DNA of 40,228 bases, from NCBI GenBank assembly GCA_947361225.1, contig CANAIK010000009.1:1-40228 (forward strand). Direction: 5' to 3'. Positions within the stretch are counted from its first letter, which is position 1. Each line of letters starts with the position of its first letter. Under the pieces are notes generated by a model. It was given only the letters and a program-made list of their open reading frames with translations. It did no database searches and had not been told where the DNA came from. The translations under genes and the position numbers were made by a program. The stretch is from an uncultured bacterium. Its GTDB lineage: Bacteria > Cyanobacteriota > Vampirovibrionia > Gastranaerophilales > Gastranaerophilaceae. Shown piece after piece: positions 40,203 through 40,228 of the stretch.

Positions 40203-40228
40203 GAAAATCTATTAACTTGATTCTCGTG

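Noticed and set aside
1-40228. CRISPR array, insertion sequence, prophage or integrase-bearing island
   Set aside because: No regularly spaced repeats, transposase, integrase or phage structural gene was found on either strand.

Overview
The window is AT-rich, densely coded bacterial chromosome. Core genes (rpmI-rplT, dnaE, pth, rlmN, hisB, one tRNA-Met) alternate with lineage-restricted exported or uncharacterised proteins. Several features together suggest an uncultured gut-type member of the Melainabacteria/Vampirovibrionia (Gastranaerophilales-like): very low GC, a lone fliD, an EF-hand-like protein without a signal peptide, a very large Gly/Ala-rich protein, a hisC-HAD fusion, a 4-alpha-glucanotransferase and several small XRE regulators. 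That placement is inference from gene content, not a search result. There is no phage, insertion sequence or CRISPR array.

Layout. 1-2.7 kb: the end of an exported LTxxQ-like protein, an EF-hand-like protein, then a metal module: a sigma70 promoter with a CsoR-type operator, a secreted Cys/His-rich metallothionein-like protein and csoR, followed by a convergent HAD phosphatase. 2.8-7.4 kb: fliD, rlmN, an unknown protein whose Thr/Cys/His spacing resembles CheD deamidases, rpmI-rplT with promoter and terminator, and an SMR transporter. 7.5-11.9 kb: a protein of about 1240 residues with an internal duplication and acidic Trp-rich C-terminal repeats, then an LprI-like (DUF1311) anchored protein. 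11.9-16.8 kb: a minus-strand operon of three exported proteins plus a short reading frame that may be the broken-off end of the third. It has a recognisable promoter and a long inverted repeat just downstream of the predicted start point.

16.9-19.3 kb: an XRE regulator, a possible small RNA, a divergent NTF2-like/HxlR pair, a gene-poor stretch, tRNA-Met(CAT) and a His/Cys-rich membrane protein. 19.4-23.9 kb: hisB with a hisC-HAD fusion that looks leaderless, an exported two-domain beta protein, a LysM membrane protein and a DNA-binding regulator. 24-25.9 kb: pth, then two small XRE regulators that share a 17-bp palindromic operator; the second lies divergent from a 59-codon gene. 26-29 kb: a secreted nuclease overlapping a PLP aminotransferase, and a 14-helix MFS exporter.

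29.1-34.5 kb: a tightly packed plus-strand operon of sigma factor, malQ, an exported metallophosphoesterase with a Lys/Pro-rich tail, an MBL-fold hydrolase and a TPR lipoprotein. 34.5-40.2 kb: an HExxH protein, dnaE, a membrane protein, a zinc-ribbon protein and a lone ribbon-helix-helix regulator closed by a strong terminator.

The best candidates for undescribed biology are the CsoR-controlled secreted metal-binding protein, the 12-16.7 kb exported operon, the CheD-like protein, the giant protein at 7.5-11.2 kb and the two-site XRE circuit.
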